DNA of 64,000 nt. It comes from Siminovitchia fordii DSM 16014 = CIP 108821. Its GTDB lineage: Bacteria; Bacillota; Bacilli; Bacillales; Bacillaceae_C. Below, one piece after another: positions 12,090-21,504 of the stretch. How positions within the stretch are numbered: the first letter of the stretch is position 1; every line of letters begins with the position of its first letter. Made by a program: the position numbers and the translations under genes. Location: NCBI RefSeq assembly GCF_000374565.1, contig NZ_KB894695.1:50817-114816 (forward strand), given 5' to 3'. The notes beneath the pieces were generated by a model. The model did no database searches, was not told the DNA's origin, and saw only the letters and a program-made list of their open reading frames with translations.

Positions 12090-12214
12090 ATCATTCGTGT
12101 ACTGAATCTTTAGGGGATTAATAGAAAACCATTCCTTTCGTGTTTACATGACCGTCTTTTACGGCACATCTATCACTTTCCCTAAAGTATTCAGCATTAA
12201 ACATGAATTTGAAT

Positions 12215-12550
12215 TTATTGGCCTTTGTCTTTGCCAAGATATTTCTGGACAATTCCTAGCATATTGGGAACCGATCGGAATGCGTATACTTTCTCGGCTG
12301 GCATGCCATCCTGGAGGACTAATAGGCAAGGAACACTTTCAATTTTCAATTCGTTAGCCAACTCAGGCATATAATTCAAATCAGCTTTTGCAAATGACCC
12401 GCCAGTGATTTTTTCTACAATATCCAGCATCCGTCCTGCCACTTGGCAAGTTCCGCACAAGGGGGTATAAAAATATATAAAAGCAGATTTCTTTTTGGTG
12501 ATCGTGTCATTTATATCTGTCTTATTCCATTCTTCCATCAGTAATTTCAT
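12215..12550 (-). CDS. yusE: Thioredoxin-like protein, YusE type, 111 aa
   Basis: Thioredoxin fold with a CGTC active site (IYFYTPLCGTCQVAGRML, about residues 25-42) and a cis-proline region IESVPCLLVL. It probably acts as a small cytosolic thiol-disulfide oxidoreductase with unknown client. The ATG at 12550 overlaps the TGA of the upstream toprim gene (ATGA), so translation is coupled. The order toprim-thioredoxin near gcvH matches yusF-yusE of B. subtilis. Confidence 0.88.
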   Translation of the reverse strand: MKLLMEEWNKTDINDTITKKKSAFIYFYTPLCGTCQVAGRMLDIVEKITGGSFAKADLNYMPELANELKIESVPCLLVLQDGMPAEKVYAFRSVPNMLGIVQKYLGKDKGQ

Positions 12551-12900
12551 CCTTTTTGAAGATACTGGGCGTGTACATCAATACGGGCCCTTAATAGGAT
12601 TTGTGCGAGGTGTTCCAATGGGGCAGATGCCACTTCTTTAAATTTGCGGTCAATGTAAAGATTCCGGGCTAAGGGGAATTCGCGCTTTAATTGCTTTCGA
12701 AGTTTATCTCCGGAAGAATCGGAATCGACAAGAATAAATATGTCCCTTCCTTCCAGTTCCTCAATTAGTTCATCCAATTTTGACAACCCAATCGTTCCGT
12801 TTGTGCAAATAATGTCAATGGGCTCCCTTACTACCTTCATGACTTTTTTCTTATCGGACAAGCCCTCGACGATAATGGCTGTGTTTGATAGTGGATTCAT
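12547..12900 (-). CDS. yusF: Toprim domain protein, YusF type, 117 aa
   Basis: A stand-alone Toprim domain: the catalytic Glu lies in IIVEGLSDKK (about residue 13) and the metal-binding Asp motif is DSDSSGDKL (about 71-79). Such minimal Toprim proteins resemble RNase M5-type nucleases, but a substrate is not established. It is upstream of and overlaps yusE by 4 nt. A strong hairpin terminator lies 32-68 nt upstream of its start, which separates it from gcvH. Confidence 0.88.
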   Translation of the reverse strand: MNPLSNTAIIVEGLSDKKKVMKVVREPIDIICTNGTIGLSKLDELIEELEGRDIFILVDSDSSGDKLRKQLKREFPLARNLYIDRKFKEVASAPLEHLAQILLRARIDVHAQYLQKG

Positions 12901-12931
12901 AGTCTGCGACCCCGCTTTTTATCTTTTGAAA

Positions 12932-12968
12932 AAAATGCACCTTGGGAGTTAAATCCAAGGCGCATTTT
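12932..12968 (-). terminator. Terminator between gcvH and the toprim gene
   Basis: AAAATGC-A-CCTTGG pairs with CCAAGG-C-GCATTTT around a 9-nt loop, with one internal mismatch; minus-strand exit has seven T residues. It probably ends the gcvH transcript after the intervening repeat. Confidence 0.8.
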
Positions 12969-12984
12969 ATAATTTGTTTCTCTG

Positions 12985-13165
12985 GCTCCGGGCAACAGCA
13001 GCCACTTGACTTGTTAACGGAGCATTTTTGTCCAGCTTTAGGCGCCATTGACTAGCTAACTGAGCCTGACATAACCATAGGATGGGGCGACTTGCTGCGC
13101 CGTGCTTCCTTTATCCCTTCAGGAGCCGTCCAGTCCTATATGTCGCTGTTCGCGCACTTCACTTT
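12985..13165 (-). repeat. Dispersed intergenic repeat, minus orientation
   Basis: Read on the minus strand this segment contains GGATAAAGGAAGCACGGC and later GGCGCCTAAAGCTGGAC. Closely similar blocks occur at 22855-23005 (plus) and, in shorter form, at 11678-11735. It lies between gcvH and its terminator and contains no reading frame of note. It looks like a mosaic intergenic repeat rather than a gene. Confidence 0.65.
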
Positions 13166-13170
13166 TCTTT

Positions 13171-13554
13171 TTATTCCTCGCTGGTCATATTAACGTAGTC
13201 TTCCGCAGACATCAAGCTATCAAACTCAGCACGATCGGAAGGTTCGACAACAATCATCCATGCTTTTTCATATGGGGATTCGTTGACAAATTCAGGGCTG
13301 TCTTCCAGATCCTCGTTTACTTCAACGACCTTACCGCTGACCGGTGCATACAATTCGGAAACAGTTTTCACTGATTCAACGCTTCCAAAAGGCTCGTCCG
13401 CTGTAATTTCATCTCCAACTTCAGGAAGTTCAACGAATACGATATCTCCAAGCTCAGATTGAGCAAAATCGGTAATTCCGATCCGCACTTTTTCCCCTTC
13501 TTCTTTTACCCATTCATGTTCTTCTGAATAACGTAATTCTGCCGGTGTGTTCAT
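13171..13554 (-). CDS. gcvH: Glycine cleavage system H protein, 127 aa
   Basis: Carries the aminomethyl group on lipoate between the P, T and L proteins of the glycine cleavage system; in Bacillus it is also a relay for lipoate transfer. The lipoylated lysine is in the segment [19 protein letters not shown] (about residues 56-74). Length is standard. ATG at 13554 follows GGAGGG. No glycine riboswitch was seen upstream. It is the second gene after yusI with a 70-nt gap. Confidence 0.97.
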   Translation of the reverse strand: MNTPAELRYSEEHEWVKEEGEKVRIGITDFAQSELGDIVFVELPEVGDEITADEPFGSVESVKTVSELYAPVSGKVVEVNEDLEDSPEFVNESPYEKAWMIVVEPSDRAEFDSLMSAEDYVNMTSEE

Positions 13555-13624
13555 ACAGATCCCTCCATCTTCTTTTTCTCATTTAAATGTACATAAAGAG
13601 AATTTTGAAAGCAAGAAAACGCTC

Positions 13625-13990
13625 TTACTTCTCTTTATTCCATACTTCATCAAACGTTTCTTCTTTAAAACCCACGGTTACTTTCTCTCCATCCGTGACA
13701 ATCGGACGCTTGATCAACATGCCGTCTGATGAGAGTATTTCAAGCAGTTCTTCTTCTGGGGCCTCTTTGATTTTGTCTTTTAATCCGAGTTCCCGATACT
13801 TTTTGCCACTTGTATTGAAGAACTTCTTCAATTCCAATCCACTTTTTTCATATAAATCATTCAACTTATCTTTTGATGGCCGTTCCTCTATGATATGTAT
13901 CTCATTATAATCCACACCATGGTCATCCAGCCATTTCTTTGCTTTTCGGCAAGTTCCGCATCGCGGGTACAAATATACGTCAAGCGGCAT
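13625..13990 (-). CDS. yusI: ArsC/Spx family protein, YusI type, 121 aa
   Basis: Thioredoxin-fold protein of the arsenate reductase/Spx group. CGTC (residues 11-14) lies after the first strand (VYLYPRCGTCRKAK), and the family segment LIKRPIVTDGEKVTVGF is near the C-terminus. In B. subtilis the yusI gene lies next to gcvH, as here. No RNA polymerase contact is documented for YusI, so it should not be assumed to act like Spx. ATG at 13990 follows GGAAGG. Confidence 0.9.
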   Translation of the reverse strand: MPLDVYLYPRCGTCRKAKKWLDDHGVDYNEIHIIEERPSKDKLNDLYEKSGLELKKFFNTSGKKYRELGLKDKIKEAPEEELLEILSSDGMLIKRPIVTDGEKVTVGFKEETFDEVWNKEK

Positions 13991-14075
13991 TTAATCACCT
14001 TCCTTTCTGCAAAATCGTGCTACACTATAGTCCCTATATTCGACAGCTCTTGCAAAAAACCTTTAAAAAAATAAT

Positions 14076-14840
14076 CTATTTGGAAATATTCTCTTTGGAT
14101 ATGATTAGAACGACGCGCCGGTTTTTGCTTCTTCCTTCATCCGTATCGTTTGAAGAAATTGGCTGGTGTTCACCATAACCTACAGCTTTGAATCGGTCGG
14201 GATCAAGGTTATGCTCCTCAGTCAAATAACGAATGACAACATTGGCCCTTGCCGTAGACAGGTCCCAGTTGGAGGGGAAGCGTTCCGTCGATATGGGGCG
14301 GTTATCTGTGTGTCCTTCAATTTCAATGATGTTTGAAACCTCAGCCAATAACGGTGCCATATCATCTAAAAAACGAACGGCTTCATCTATTAGATCTGCC
14401 TTTCCCGAAGGAAAAAGCATGATTTCCGGCAGTACGACTTCGATACCTTTTTCTGTCGGAGTTACTGTCATTTTATCTTCCAGATTATGTTTGCCTGCAT
14501 AGTTTTTTATATAATCCAGGATCTCCTTGATATGTTTCTCCAGTTTTATCATCTCTTCCAACTGCTCTTCATATTCCTTTGGAACAGTCTTTTCATCTTT
14601 GGTTGAGTCTGTTTCATCATCTGAAGATGTTTCTTCCTCTCCACCTGCTCCTCCACCTCCGGATCCTTCAGGTTCCGAACTACGATTGTGATTTTGAAAG
14701 GAATTCGTAACTGATTCAAAATCAGTATCTGAATAGGAATACAATAGAACGAAGAGGATGAGTACGACCATCAATAAATCAGCAAAAGTGACCAACCATG
14801 GCTGACTGGTCCTCGGCACTTCAAACTTGTTTCTGTTCAT
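14076..14840 (-). CDS. motS: Flagellar stator protein, MotS/MotB type, 254 aa
   Basis: One transmembrane helix near residues 18-38 carries the conserved ion-binding Asp in WLVTFADLLMVVLILF. A Gly/Ser/Glu/Asp-rich linker follows (about 50-80) and an OmpA-like peptidoglycan-binding domain is at the C-terminus (EGHTDNRPIS, NWDLSTARA, GYGEHQPISSND, RSKNRRV). The SQPWLVTFAD context resembles MotS (Na+ stator) more than MotB. ATG 14840 is chosen for the AGAAGG site 5-6 nt upstream; it overlaps the partner motP by 20 nt. Ion choice is inferred. Confidence 0.85.
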   Translation of the reverse strand: MNRNKFEVPRTSQPWLVTFADLLMVVLILFVLLYSYSDTDFESVTNSFQNHNRSSEPEGSGGGGAGGEEETSSDDETDSTKDEKTVPKEYEEQLEEMIKLEKHIKEILDYIKNYAGKHNLEDKMTVTPTEKGIEVVLPEIMLFPSGKADLIDEAVRFLDDMAPLLAEVSNIIEIEGHTDNRPISTERFPSNWDLSTARANVVIRYLTEEHNLDPDRFKAVGYGEHQPISSNDTDEGRSKNRRVVLIISKENISK

Positions 14841-15630
14841 GTGTGCCTTCTCCCTTATAATCATCAATGATAATAGGATCCTGCGTGCTTTCTGTCAGGA
14901 ACATATGCAACTTATCTTTTAGGATCGTAGGGCCTTCATTGTTGCGTATGCTGATCAGCGCGTCAATGACGACCTCCTTCAAAAAAACTTCCTCTTCCGT
15001 CAGAAGAACCAACTTGTTGGCAATTGGAATGAATACAAGATTTGCCGTAAGAACCCCGTAAAATGTGGTGATCAAAGCTACGGCAATAGCCGGACCCAAT
15101 TCACCGGGATTGTTAAGCTGCTGGAGCATCAAGACAAGCCCCACAATTGTTCCAATCATCCCCCAGGCCGGCGAAAGTTCCCCTGCTTTCGTGATTAACT
15201 GCTGACCTCGGGCATGCCTTTTTTCCATAGCCCGGATATCCATTTCCATTATTTTCCGTATCATAGCTTCCTCATATCCATCAATGACAAGACGGAGGCC
15301 TTTTTGAATAAAGGGATCAGCAGTCCTTTCCCTTTCCTTTTCAAGCCCTCTGATCATCCCGTCTACTCTCGAAGTTCTTGCCAGATGTACAAGTTTGTTG
15401 ATGAAATCCTGAATTGGCACTTCCTTGCGCCTGAATGTCGTATGTAAAACTTTAAACATGCTGCCGACTTCTTTTACACCAAAACCAACGAACAAAGAGG
15501 CAAAAAGCCCTCCAAAAACTATGATAAAAGAGGAAAGGCTGATAAAGACTAAAAAGCTATCATGCCCCCCAGCAAGATAAATGGCCAAAAATATGACCGC
15601 AAAACCCAATATTATACCAATGGGTGTCAT
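14821..15630 (-). CDS. motP: Flagellar stator protein, MotP/MotA type, 269 aa
   Basis: Four membrane helices: two near the N-terminus (IGIILGFAVIFLAIYLAGG and the following one), then a cytoplasmic charged loop, then two more (SPAWGMIGTIVGLVLM and IAVALITTFYGVLTANLVF) with the conserved prolines of MotA-type proteins. With MotS it forms the ion channel that turns the flagellum. ATG at 15630 follows AGGAAGG; an upstream in-frame ATG at 15714 lacks a ribosome site and adds residues not seen in the family. No other flagellar gene is nearby. Confidence 0.88.
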   Translation of the reverse strand: MTPIGIILGFAVIFLAIYLAGGHDSFLVFISLSSFIIVFGGLFASLFVGFGVKEVGSMFKVLHTTFRRKEVPIQDFINKLVHLARTSRVDGMIRGLEKERERTADPFIQKGLRLVIDGYEEAMIRKIMEMDIRAMEKRHARGQQLITKAGELSPAWGMIGTIVGLVLMLQQLNNPGELGPAIAVALITTFYGVLTANLVFIPIANKLVLLTEEEVFLKEVVIDALISIRNNEGPTILKDKLHMFLTESTQDPIIIDDYKGEGTHEQKQV

Positions 15631-15904
15631 TATATCCTTCCTGAACACAGATGATGCACCTTCTTTCTGTAATAGGCCGACTGCCACTATTCTTAATATC
15701 GGTTTTTGGAACAAATCTTTAACAAGCGAACAGCACTGCGAAAATGGCAGGAAAAGCGGATGGAAAAAGATTATACTTATTCAATTATCGGAAGGCACCA
15801 AGCTTTAATCCAATGTTGGTGTAGACACTATTTTTTGGGGATTACTCGAGTTGCATCCTTTTCAGAGTCGTCCCCTTAATCCAAGTAAATTCACCGAAAA
15901 CAAG

Positions 15905-15935
15905 AAAAAACGAGCAAGCCAATCCGGCTCACCCG
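15905..15935 (-). terminator. Terminator of the fadNAE operon
   Basis: Ten-base-pair stem CGGGTGAGCC / GGCTTGCTCG with three G-T wobbles, 5-nt loop, then six T residues on the minus strand, 12 nt after the fadE stop. Confidence 0.85.
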
Positions 15936-15946
15936 TTCATCTTCAA

Positions 15947-17731
15947 TTAAACGACATATCTTTCGGCTGAAATCAGTTTTTCGGCAGCCTCCCTTTTTTT
16001 CGCAATGACATTGATTGGCGTATGGCGTGTCAATCTGCGAAGAGCGGAGTTCATCATGCGAAAAGTATCTCCCTCTTCTATGGCCGCCAAGCTTTCCCTT
16101 GCAAGTTTCTCCACCTCCACAATTGAATCCTGACAGAAAATCTCTGTATAAAGCAGTTTCTGTTTGTTTTTTTCCAAACCATTGCGCTTTATGGCTTTTT
16201 CTGTTCTCAGGACCACAGACTCCATTGCATATGCAAGCGATACAATGTCAGCAATCCTGGACAAGATTTCCTGTTCATTTTCCAATGCTTTACCGTACTT
16301 CTGCGCTGCCAGCCCAGCAATCATGAGTGCTGCTTTTTTAGTCCCGCCTGTCAATTGTTTTTCCTGGGCGAGCGGTTCGTCGCCAGGCTCCTCCGGCATG
16401 AGCATCATCAGTTCTTCCTGAAGGCTTTGAGCTTTTTCAAGGAGCGGCAATTCTCCCTTGAATGCTTTACGCAAATAAGTTCCTGGGACAAGGAGCCGGT
16501 TAATTTCATTCGTTCCCTCGAAAATACGGTTGATTCTCGAATCGCGGTACGCTCTTTCTATCTCGTATTCTTCCATATAACCGTATCCGCCGTGGATTTG
16601 AACACCTTCATCCACCACAAGGTCGAGGACCTCTGATCCAAAGAATTTGTTCAACGAACATTCGATAGCATACTCAGCAATTGATTTGGACACTTCCGTG
16701 CCATTCTTAATCTCTTCCTCACTGAGCCGGCTCATCCTTTCTTCAAACAGGCCGACCGTCCGGTAGACGGAACTTTCGGCAGCATAAATTTGGGATCCCA
16801 AAGTCCCGAATTTTTCTTTTGTCAGATTAAATTGGGAAATCGGAGTCTTGAATTGTTTCCGCTGGTTGGCATATTCCAAAGTAATTTCAAGCGCCCGTTT
16901 GGATGCACCGACAGCACCGACCCCCAATTTATAACGGCCAATATTTAAAATATTAAAAGCGATCCGATGTCCCTTCCCAACTTCACCGAGCAGATTTTCA
17001 ACCGGTACTTCGGCATCCTCTAAAATGAGGGTACGGGTCGACGAACTCTTGATTCCCATTTTCTTTTCCTCAGGACCGGTTGATACTCCTTGAAATTCCC
17101 TTTCGACAATAAAAGCTGAGAAATGCTCCCCTTCCACTTTTGCATAAACGATGAATATATCCGCAAATGCCGAGTTGGTAATCCATTGCTTTTCACCGTT
17201 TAAAACGTAATGGGTTCCGGCTTCATTCATCCTAGCTGTCGTTTTCGCCCCAAGTGCATCCGACCCCGAACCCGGCTCTGTCAAAGCATAAGCGGCAAGC
17301 AGTTCTCCGGTTGCCAAAGAAGGTAAATATTTTTGCTTCTGCTCATGGGTCCCGAATAAAACAATAGGAAGGGATCCGATTCCAACATGCGCTCCGTGGG
17401 AAATTGAAAAGCCTCCAGCTTTTGCCATCTTTTCTGCAATTAAGGCAGAACTGACTTTATCCAAAGCGAGGCCTCCATACTCCTCTGGTACATCGGCACC
17501 CAAAAGTCCAAGCTCTCCTGCTTCTTTTAACAGTTCTACAGAGCGGTCAAATTCATGATTTTCCAGATGTTCCACCTGTGGCATCACTTCGTTCGTTACG
17601 AATTCATCCGTTGTTTTCGCAATCATTTTTTGTTCATCAGTGTAATCTTCCGGTGTGAACATTTGATCGGCAGAAATATCCTCGATTAAAAATGCCCCGC
17701 CTTTAATCAGTTTTTCCGTTTCTTTAGACAT
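15947..17731 (-). CDS. fadE: Acyl-CoA dehydrogenase FadE, 594 aa
   Basis: FAD enzyme that introduces the trans-2 double bond in fatty acyl-CoA. Typical motifs are AYALTEPGSGSDA and WITNSAFADIF in the middle domain and QIHGGYGYMEEYEIERAYRD with the FEGTNEI loop near residue 410; a C-terminal extension of about 170 aa makes it the long YusJ-type. ATG 17731 is selected because GGGAGG lies 8 nt upstream; the reading frame is open further upstream but overlaps fadA. Third gene of the fadN-fadA-fadE operon. Confidence 0.95.
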   Translation of the reverse strand: MSKETEKLIKGGAFLIEDISADQMFTPEDYTDEQKMIAKTTDEFVTNEVMPQVEHLENHEFDRSVELLKEAGELGLLGADVPEEYGGLALDKVSSALIAEKMAKAGGFSISHGAHVGIGSLPIVLFGTHEQKQKYLPSLATGELLAAYALTEPGSGSDALGAKTTARMNEAGTHYVLNGEKQWITNSAFADIFIVYAKVEGEHFSAFIVEREFQGVSTGPEEKKMGIKSSSTRTLILEDAEVPVENLLGEVGKGHRIAFNILNIGRYKLGVGAVGASKRALEITLEYANQRKQFKTPISQFNLTKEKFGTLGSQIYAAESSVYRTVGLFEERMSRLSEEEIKNGTEVSKSIAEYAIECSLNKFFGSEVLDLVVDEGVQIHGGYGYMEEYEIERAYRDSRINRIFEGTNEINRLLVPGTYLRKAFKGELPLLEKAQSLQEELMMLMPEEPGDEPLAQEKQLTGGTKKAALMIAGLAAQKYGKALENEQEILSRIADIVSLAYAMESVVLRTEKAIKRNGLEKNKQKLLYTEIFCQDSIVEVEKLARESLAAIEEGDTFRMMNSALRRLTRHTPINVIAKKREAAEKLISAERYVV

Positions 17732-17756
17732 TTCACATGCCTCCCATTCATTTTGA

Positions 17757-18932
17757 TCATATAAGTTCAAACACACCTGCTGCTCCCATTCCTCCGCCAA
17801 TACACATGGTCACGATTCCAAACTGTACTTGCCTCCTTCTCATTTCATGAGCGAGTGTCAACGTCAGTTTCGCGCCAGTACAGCCGAGTGGATGGCCAAG
17901 AGCTATGGCTCCTCCGTTTACATTGACAATCTCTTCATCAAGCCCTAATTCCCGTATGACCTGGATCGATTGGGAAGCAAACGCCTCATTAAGCTCAAAC
18001 AATCCGATATCCGACAATTCCAACCCGGCTATCTCCAACGCTTTTGGAATAGCCCCAACCGGTCCCACTCCCATGATTTCCGGAGCCACTCCTGCAACTG
18101 CAAATGATCGGAATTTCAGCATCGGCTCAAGCCCTATAGAGTATGCTTTCTCTCGCTCCATCACCATTACCGCCGCCGATCCGTCGCTCGTTTGCGAGGA
18201 GTTTCCTGCAGTGACAGAACCCGTGACAGAGAACACAGGGCGAAGTTTTGACAGTACTTCAATATTCGTATCTGGACGGACACCCTCATCCTGGGAAAAT
18301 TGTATATGATTCTCTTTCACTTTATGATCAGGTCCAATTGTTCTTACAACAACATCGACCGGAACGATTTCATCTTTAAATTTTCCTTCCGCAATTGCCT
18401 TGGCCGCTTTTTGGTGGCTCCTGACCGCAAAAGCATCCTGGTCTTCCCTGGATACTCCGAATCTTCTTGCGACTTCCTCAGCTGTATGCCCCATACTCAT
18501 ATAATATTCAGGAGCCGATTCCACAAGCTGTAAATTGGGCCTGACGACATGCCCTGTCATCGGTACAAGGCTCATCGATTCAGCTCCCCCCGCAATGATC
18601 GTATCCGCCGATCCGACCATGATTCTTTCTGCAGCATACGCAATGGACTGGAGACCTGAGGAACAAAACCGATTGATAGTAATCCCTGGAACATCATCCG
18701 GAAGACCTGCAAGCCCTCCGATATTCCGTGCCATATTCAATCCCTGTTCAGCTTCCGGAACAGCGCAGCCAATAATGATATCATCTATATTTCCTTCATA
18801 ATCTCCTGCCCGCTTTAATGTTTCTTTCACAACCAGCGCCCCAAGATCATCCGGACGCATATGAGCGAGCGTCCCTTTATTCGCTTTACCGACCGGCGTC
18901 CTGGCACCAGCCACGATGACCGCTTCACGCAT
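17757..18932 (-). CDS. fadA: Acetyl-CoA C-acyltransferase (3-ketoacyl-CoA thiolase) FadA, 391 aa
   Basis: Final thiolytic step of beta-oxidation. The nucleophilic Cys is in [10 protein letters not shown] (about residue 91), the general-base His in [15 protein letters not shown] and the second Cys in [11 protein letters not shown] at the C-terminus. Length is standard. ATG at 18932 follows GAGGGG. It lies 31 nt after fadN and 25 nt before fadE. Confidence 0.96.
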   Translation of the reverse strand: MREAVIVAGARTPVGKANKGTLAHMRPDDLGALVVKETLKRAGDYEGNIDDIIIGCAVPEAEQGLNMARNIGGLAGLPDDVPGITINRFCSSGLQSIAYAAERIMVGSADTIIAGGAESMSLVPMTGHVVRPNLQLVESAPEYYMSMGHTAEEVARRFGVSREDQDAFAVRSHQKAAKAIAEGKFKDEIVPVDVVVRTIGPDHKVKENHIQFSQDEGVRPDTNIEVLSKLRPVFSVTGSVTAGNSSQTSDGSAAVMVMEREKAYSIGLEPMLKFRSFAVAGVAPEIMGVGPVGAIPKALEIAGLELSDIGLFELNEAFASQSIQVIRELGLDEEIVNVNGGAIALGHPLGCTGAKLTLTLAHEMRRRQVQFGIVTMCIGGGMGAAGVFELI

Positions 18933-18963
18933 AATGATCCCCTCATTTCCTAGTAAACTTTGA

Positions 18964-21348
18964 TCAGTTTCTCAATGGCTTTCCTTTGACAAGCATATGC
19001 TGCATACGCTGCTGTGATTTAGGCTCGGTCGCAAGGCTCAGGAAAGCTTCCCTTTCAAGGTCGAGTAAATATTGCTCATCAACCTCAGTTCCAAATGGCA
19101 CTTTTCCGCCTGCAATCACATACGCCAATTTTTTTGCTATTTTCATATCATGTTCAGAAATATATCCTGACAATTTCATAGCTTCTGCTCCCAGGAGCAA
19201 TGCCGCGTACCCTGTTTCTCCTGTAACCGGAATTTTTTCTCTCACAGGTGGTTTATAGCCTCGTTCATACAAGGCCAAAACAGCTTGTTTCGCATCATAA
19301 ATGAGGTGGTCTCCATTAATGGATATGCCGTCCGCATGACTCAAAAAGTTGTTTTCCTCCGCTTCTTCTGCGGAAGTGGACACCTTAGCCATGGCAACCG
19401 TTTCAAACACTTTATTTGCGACTTGCTGCAAATCAAACTCCACTCCATCAGCCATATTCTTTAACGTTTTAATATATAGCTCTTTATTTCCTCCACCTCC
19501 TGGAATGAGCCCGACGCCCGTTTCTACAAGCCCCATATAGGTCTCCGTGGAAGCCTGTATATAAGCCGAAGGCAGGCAAACCTCCGCTCCCCCGCCAAGG
19601 GTCATGCCAAATGGTGCAGCCACAATCGGTTTTTCGCTGTATTTAATTTTCATCATCGCCTGCTGAAATTGGCGGACGACCATATCGGCCTCGAAAATAT
19701 CTTCTTCTTGGGCTGCCATTAAAATCAAGGCAATATTCGCTCCCACACAGAAGTTTTTGCCCTGATTCCCGATGACGAGACCTTTGTAATTCTTTTCTGT
19801 TTCTTCAATCGCATAATTGAGCATCTGAATAATATCAAAGCCTATTGCATTGTTTTTGGAATGAAATTCGAGAAGTACAACACCATCCCCGATATCTATA
19901 AAACTGGCTCCAGTATTTTTCTTTAGTACTTTTCCTTGTTTCTTCAAAAGGTTTAAATCTATCACTTTAGGATTTTTGGGAAGTTCTTTATAGTCGCCGT
20001 TCGAATAAAAATATTCAGTTCCGTCTTTTTCTTTATAAAAAGAAGTACAACCGTTTTCAATCATTTCCTCCACCCAGTCAGGAACCTTGATTCCTTCCTG
20101 CTCCATCTTGGCTACAGAATCCTCCACTCCTATGGCATCCCAAGTTTCAAAAGGTCCGAGCTCCCAGCCGAATCCCCATTTCATTGCCCGATCAATCGCA
20201 ACGATATCATCCGCGATTTCTCCGAGGAGTTCTGCGGATATCGCCAGCACAGGAGCTGTCATATTCCAGAGCAGCTTTCCTGCAGGGTCATCCGAATACA
20301 TAAGCGCTTTCATTTTCCGTTTTGTTCCCTTTTCCTGTTTTGCCATTTCGAGCCCTGGCGTTTTAAATTTCTTCCGCGGTTCATATTCGAAAGTCTCCGG
20401 ATTGAGCTGAAGGATCTCCTTCTCTTTTTTGATATAAAAACCCTGTCCGGTTTTACTTCCAAGCCAGCCTTTCTCAAGCATTCTGTTCATAAAATCAGGA
20501 ACCTCGAATACTTCCTTTTCTTCACCCTCAACTAATTCATACACGTTATTGGCCACATGAATGAAAGTATCAAGACCGACAACATCAAGTGTCCTGAACG
20601 TCGCGCTTTTTGGTCTTCCGATCAGGGTCCCTGTGATAGAGTCCACCTCTCCGATGCTGTATCTGCCTTTCAACATTTCCCTTACAGCAACCAAAAGGCC
20701 GTACGTCCCGATCCGGTTTGCAATGAAGTTAGGAGTATCCTTGGCGATGACAACACCTTTGCCCAACACATCTTCACCGAACGTTTTCATAAACCTGAGC
20801 ACTTTGGGGTCCGTCTTTTTTGTAGGAATGACTTCCAATAACTTCAAATAGCGAGGCGGATTGAAAAAGTGGGTTCCCAGAAAATGTTTCTGGAAATCTT
20901 CTGACCGTCCTTCGGACATTGCTTCCACAGAAATTCCTGAAGTGTTGGAACTGATGATCGAACCTTCTTTCCTATATTGATCAACCTGTTCGAACACTTT
21001 CTTTTTCACTTCAAGATTTTCCACGACGACTTCAATGATCCAATCAACATCCACGAGCTTTTCCAGGTCATCTTCCAAGTTTCCTGCTGTGATCAAGTTC
21101 AGGTTTTTCTTACTTGTAAGCGGAGCCGGTTTTTGCTTCAGAAGTTTTTTCAAAGCCCCTTCCGTGTTTCGATTTCGCACTTTTTTGTCGTTCAGTGTCA
21201 GGCCCATCGCCTTCTCCTTTTCAGTGAGATCCTTTGGAACGATATCCAAAAGAAGGGTAGGAATCCCGACGTTGGCCAAGTGTGCAGCGATCCCGGAGCC
21301 CATGACTCCTGAACCAAGGACTGCCGCCTTTCGAATTCGAAATGACAA
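18964..21348 (-). CDS. fadN: 3-hydroxyacyl-CoA dehydrogenase / enoyl-CoA hydratase FadN, 794 aa
   Basis: Bifunctional beta-oxidation enzyme. The NAD domain is N-terminal ([19 protein letters not shown], about residues 8-26), with [12 protein letters not shown] and [14 protein letters not shown] typical of hydroxyacyl-CoA dehydrogenases; the crotonase fold occupies roughly 500-700 ([23 protein letters not shown]). The start is probably TTG at 21348, 8 nt after AAGGAGG; no ATG with a ribosome site exists. Length is close to B. subtilis FadN (789 aa). A FadR palindrome lies in the leader. Confidence 0.95.
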   Translation of the reverse strand: MSFRIRKAAVLGSGVMGSGIAAHLANVGIPTLLLDIVPKDLTEKEKAMGLTLNDKKVRNRNTEGALKKLLKQKPAPLTSKKNLNLITAGNLEDDLEKLVDVDWIIEVVVENLEVKKKVFEQVDQYRKEGSIISSNTSGISVEAMSEGRSEDFQKHFLGTHFFNPPRYLKLLEVIPTKKTDPKVLRFMKTFGEDVLGKGVVIAKDTPNFIANRIGTYGLLVAVREMLKGRYSIGEVDSITGTLIGRPKSATFRTLDVVGLDTFIHVANNVYELVEGEEKEVFEVPDFMNRMLEKGWLGSKTGQGFYIKKEKEILQLNPETFEYEPRKKFKTPGLEMAKQEKGTKRKMKALMYSDDPAGKLLWNMTAPVLAISAELLGEIADDIVAIDRAMKWGFGWELGPFETWDAIGVEDSVAKMEQEGIKVPDWVEEMIENGCTSFYKEKDGTEYFYSNGDYKELPKNPKVIDLNLLKKQGKVLKKNTGASFIDIGDGVVLLEFHSKNNAIGFDIIQMLNYAIEETEKNYKGLVIGNQGKNFCVGANIALILMAAQEEDIFEADMVVRQFQQAMMKIKYSEKPIVAAPFGMTLGGGAEVCLPSAYIQASTETYMGLVETGVGLIPGGGGNKELYIKTLKNMADGVEFDLQQVANKVFETVAMAKVSTSAEEAEENNFLSHADGISINGDHLIYDAKQAVLALYERGYKPPVREKIPVTGETGYAALLLGAEAMKLSGYISEHDMKIAKKLAYVIAGGKVPFGTEVDEQYLLDLEREAFLSLATEPKSQQRMQHMLVKGKPLRN

Positions 21349-21371
21349 TGCAATTTCCTCCTTCACAACTT

Positions 21372-21389
21372 TGAATGAACACTCATTCA
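21372..21389. promoter_or_regulatory. FadR operator in the fadN leader
   Basis: TGAATGAACACTCATTCA is a perfect inverted repeat and matches the B. subtilis FadR consensus TGAATGA-N4-TCATTCA. A half copy (TGAATGAAATGAG) follows at about 21413. It sits between the promoter and the fadN start, where bound FadR would block transcription until long-chain acyl-CoA is present. Confidence 0.88.
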
Positions 21390-21439
21390 TTTTATTTTTA
21401 AAAAAAATCTCATGAATGAAATGAGTCTCGTTAACTAAT

Positions 21440-21468
21440 AATATAACTGAATTATAAAATTTGCGCAA
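21440..21468 (-). promoter_or_regulatory. Sigma-A promoter of fadNAE
   Basis: Minus strand TTGCGC, 17-nt spacer, TATATT. Start of transcription expected near 21433, giving a leader of about 85 nt that contains the FadR operator. Confidence 0.65.
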
Positions 21469-21504
21469 TCATTTCTAATTAAAAATTCAAAAAATATAGT
21501 TGTA

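Noticed and set aside
13555..13624. Looked for a glycine riboswitch before gcvH
   Set aside because: Only 70 nt to the upstream gene and no paired aptamer-like helices were seen.
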